Source of the DNA: Actinobacteria bacterium UBA2184
Lineage (GTDB): Bacteria; Actinomycetota; Coriobacteriia; Anaerosomatales; Anaerosomataceae
Direction: 5' to 3'
DNA length: 13,685 bases
NCBI GenBank assembly: GCA_002328745.1
Contig: DCVQ01000003.1
Coordinates: forward strand, 10,550-24,234
Positions within the stretch are counted from its first letter, which is position 1; each line of letters starts with the position of its first letter. The position numbers and the translations under genes were made by a program. The notes below the pieces were generated by a model. The model was not told where the DNA came from. It worked only from the letters and a program-made list of their open reading frames with translations, and did not search any database. Shown here one piece after another: positions 12,693 through 13,685 of this stretch.

Positions 12693-13685
12693 TCAGCCCC
12701 GGTAGCGGTTGGTGATCGGCATGCGGCGGTCCTTGCCGAAGGCCTTCGGCGTGACGCGGATCCCGGGAGCTCCCTGACGGCGCTTGTACTCGGCGGCATC
12801 GACCATCCGGACGACGCGCGCCACCGTGTCGGGGTCGTGTCCCGCGTCGGCGAGATCCGCAATCGCGCGATCCTCCTCGACGTACGCCCTCAGTATGGCG
12901 TCGAGCACATCGTAGGGCGGCAGCGAGTCCTGGTCGGTCTGGTCGGGCCGCAGCTCCGCCGAGGGCGGCTTGGTGAGCGTCGCATCCGGGATGGCTTCAC
13001 CCTGGCTGTTCCGCCAGCGCGCGAGAGCGTACACGTCGGTCTTGAAGACGTCCTTGATGGGCGCGAAGCCCCCGGCCATGTCGCCGTACAGCGTGGAGTA
13101 GCCGACCGAGAGCTCGCTCTTGTTGCCGGTTGCGAGCACGAGCCAGCCGAACTTGTTCGAGAGCGCCATGAGCAGCGTGCCCCGCACGCGCGCCTGAAGA
13201 TTCTCCTCCGTCACGTCCGCCGCCCGGCCCGCGAAGATCGGGCCGAGCGTCTCGAGATACGCCTGGAACGCGGGCTCGATCGGAAGCTCGCGCACGTCGA
13301 TGCCGAGGGCGGTCGCGAGCGAGAACGCGTCGGCCCGGCTCCCCTCGCTCGAATAGCGCCCGGGCATGATGACGCCGTGCACCCGCTCCGGACCGAGAGC
13401 GTCGGCGGCGATCGTCGCCACGAGCGCGGAGTCTATCCCGCCCGACAGGCCCAGGACGACATCGGTGAAGCCGTTCTTGCGCACGTAGTCCCCGAGGCCG
13501 AGCCGGAGCGCCGCGTAGACCTCGGCGGGCCCCGTGAGGCTCGGCTTAAGCGGCCCGCCGTCGGCCGCGGGACCCCCGAGGGCGGCATCCACCAGGTCGT
13601 CCGCGAACGGGGCGCCATCGGCGATGACCGTGCCTTCGGGCGAGACCACCACGGACCTGCCGTCGAAGACGAGCTCGTCCTGCCC
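12693..13685 (-). CDS. nadE: Glutamine-dependent NAD+ synthetase (5' end outside window)
   Basis: Only the C-terminal 330 codons are present. The first residues, GQDELVFDGRS, are the end of the N-terminal nitrilase-like glutaminase domain, so this is the glutamine-using two-domain enzyme rather than a short ammonia-only NadE. The synthetase domain follows. It has the ATP P-loop LSGGIDSALVATIAADALG, MPGRYSSEGSRADA, LATGNKSELSVGYSTLYGDM with the conserved GDMAGGFAPIKDVFKT, and PPSAELRPDQTDQDSLPPYD. It converts NaAD plus ATP and glutamine to NAD+. A GTG at 13652 is internal, not the start. The C-terminus RMPITNRYRG is typical of the family and intact. The downstream acetyltransferase starts one base after its stop. 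Confidence 0.94.
   Translation of the reverse strand, partial: GQDELVFDGRSVVVSPEGTVIADGAPFADDLVDAALGGPAADGGPLKPSLTGPAEVYAALRLGLGDYVRKNGFTDVVLGLSGGIDSALVATIAADALGPERVHGVIMPGRYSSEGSRADAFSLATALGIDVRELPIEPAFQAYLETLGPIFAGRAADVTEENLQARVRGTLLMALSNKFGWLVLATGNKSELSVGYSTLYGDMAGGFAPIKDVFKTDVYALARWRNSQGEAIPDATLTKPPSAELRPDQTDQDSLPPYDVLDAILRAYVEEDRAIADLADAGHDPDTVARVVRMVDAAEYKRRQGAPGIRVTPKAFGKDRRMPITNRYRG

Noticed and set aside
11101..12705. Plus-strand open frame of 534 codons opposite fbaB and the acetyltransferase
   Set aside because: Arg-rich antisense translation with no recognisable domain.
13433..13652. GTG at 13652 as the start of a short ammonia-dependent NAD synthetase
   Set aside because: The frame stays open to the window edge and encodes the conserved end of the glutaminase domain (GQDELVFDGRS).
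1..13685. CRISPR arrays, insertion sequences, phage or toxin-antitoxin genes
   Set aside because: No spaced direct repeats, transposase motifs or terminal repeats were seen; base composition and codon use look uniform.

Overview
The window is GC-rich (roughly two-thirds G+C by eye) and densely coded. It looks like a chromosomal segment of an actinobacterium-like organism. Supporting signs are a PdtaS/PdtaR-type sensor kinase with an ANTAR response regulator, a Gram-positive-type LexA box, frequent GTG starts and a -10 box placed so that the kinase mRNA could be leaderless. An HdrB-type iron-sulfur subunit, a phosphofructokinase with PPi-type active-site residues and an archaeal-type class I fructose-bisphosphate aldolase suggest an anaerobic or fermentative lifestyle. 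A Coriobacteriia-like lineage would fit, but that is an inference. I see no CRISPR array, insertion sequence, phage gene or integrase.

Layout. (1) 1-2958, minus strand: a sensor kinase and a REC-ANTAR regulator form a two-gene operon. They are followed by a long inverted repeat, then a short regulatory leader, then an HdrB-like gene that runs off the left edge. (2) 3121-7207, plus strand: a small four-helix membrane protein, tRNA-Leu(CAA), a probable adenine deaminase and a UvrD-type helicase behind a LexA box. (3) 7245-13685, minus strand, in transcription order: glutamine-dependent NAD synthetase (5' end outside the window), GNAT acetyltransferase, class I FBP aldolase, accD, accA, PPi-type phosphofructokinase and a class II aldolase. 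Several of these are tightly packed or overlapping.

How it works together. The most striking part is the leader at 709-804 in front of the HdrB-like gene. An extended -10 promoter is followed at once by two small hairpins. Each has a six-base loop with A at position 1 and G at position 4, and the second overlaps the 5' arm of a strong intrinsic terminator. This is the arrangement recognised by ANTAR antiterminators, and an ANTAR regulator with its kinase is encoded next door. I infer a local circuit: the kinase phosphorylates the regulator, which binds the dual hairpin, prevents termination and turns on the HdrB-like gene. The right-hand cluster joins reversible, PPi-linked glycolysis/gluconeogenesis (FBP aldolase, PFK) to the carboxyltransferase half of acetyl-CoA carboxylase and to NAD synthesis. 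The helicase is probably SOS-controlled.
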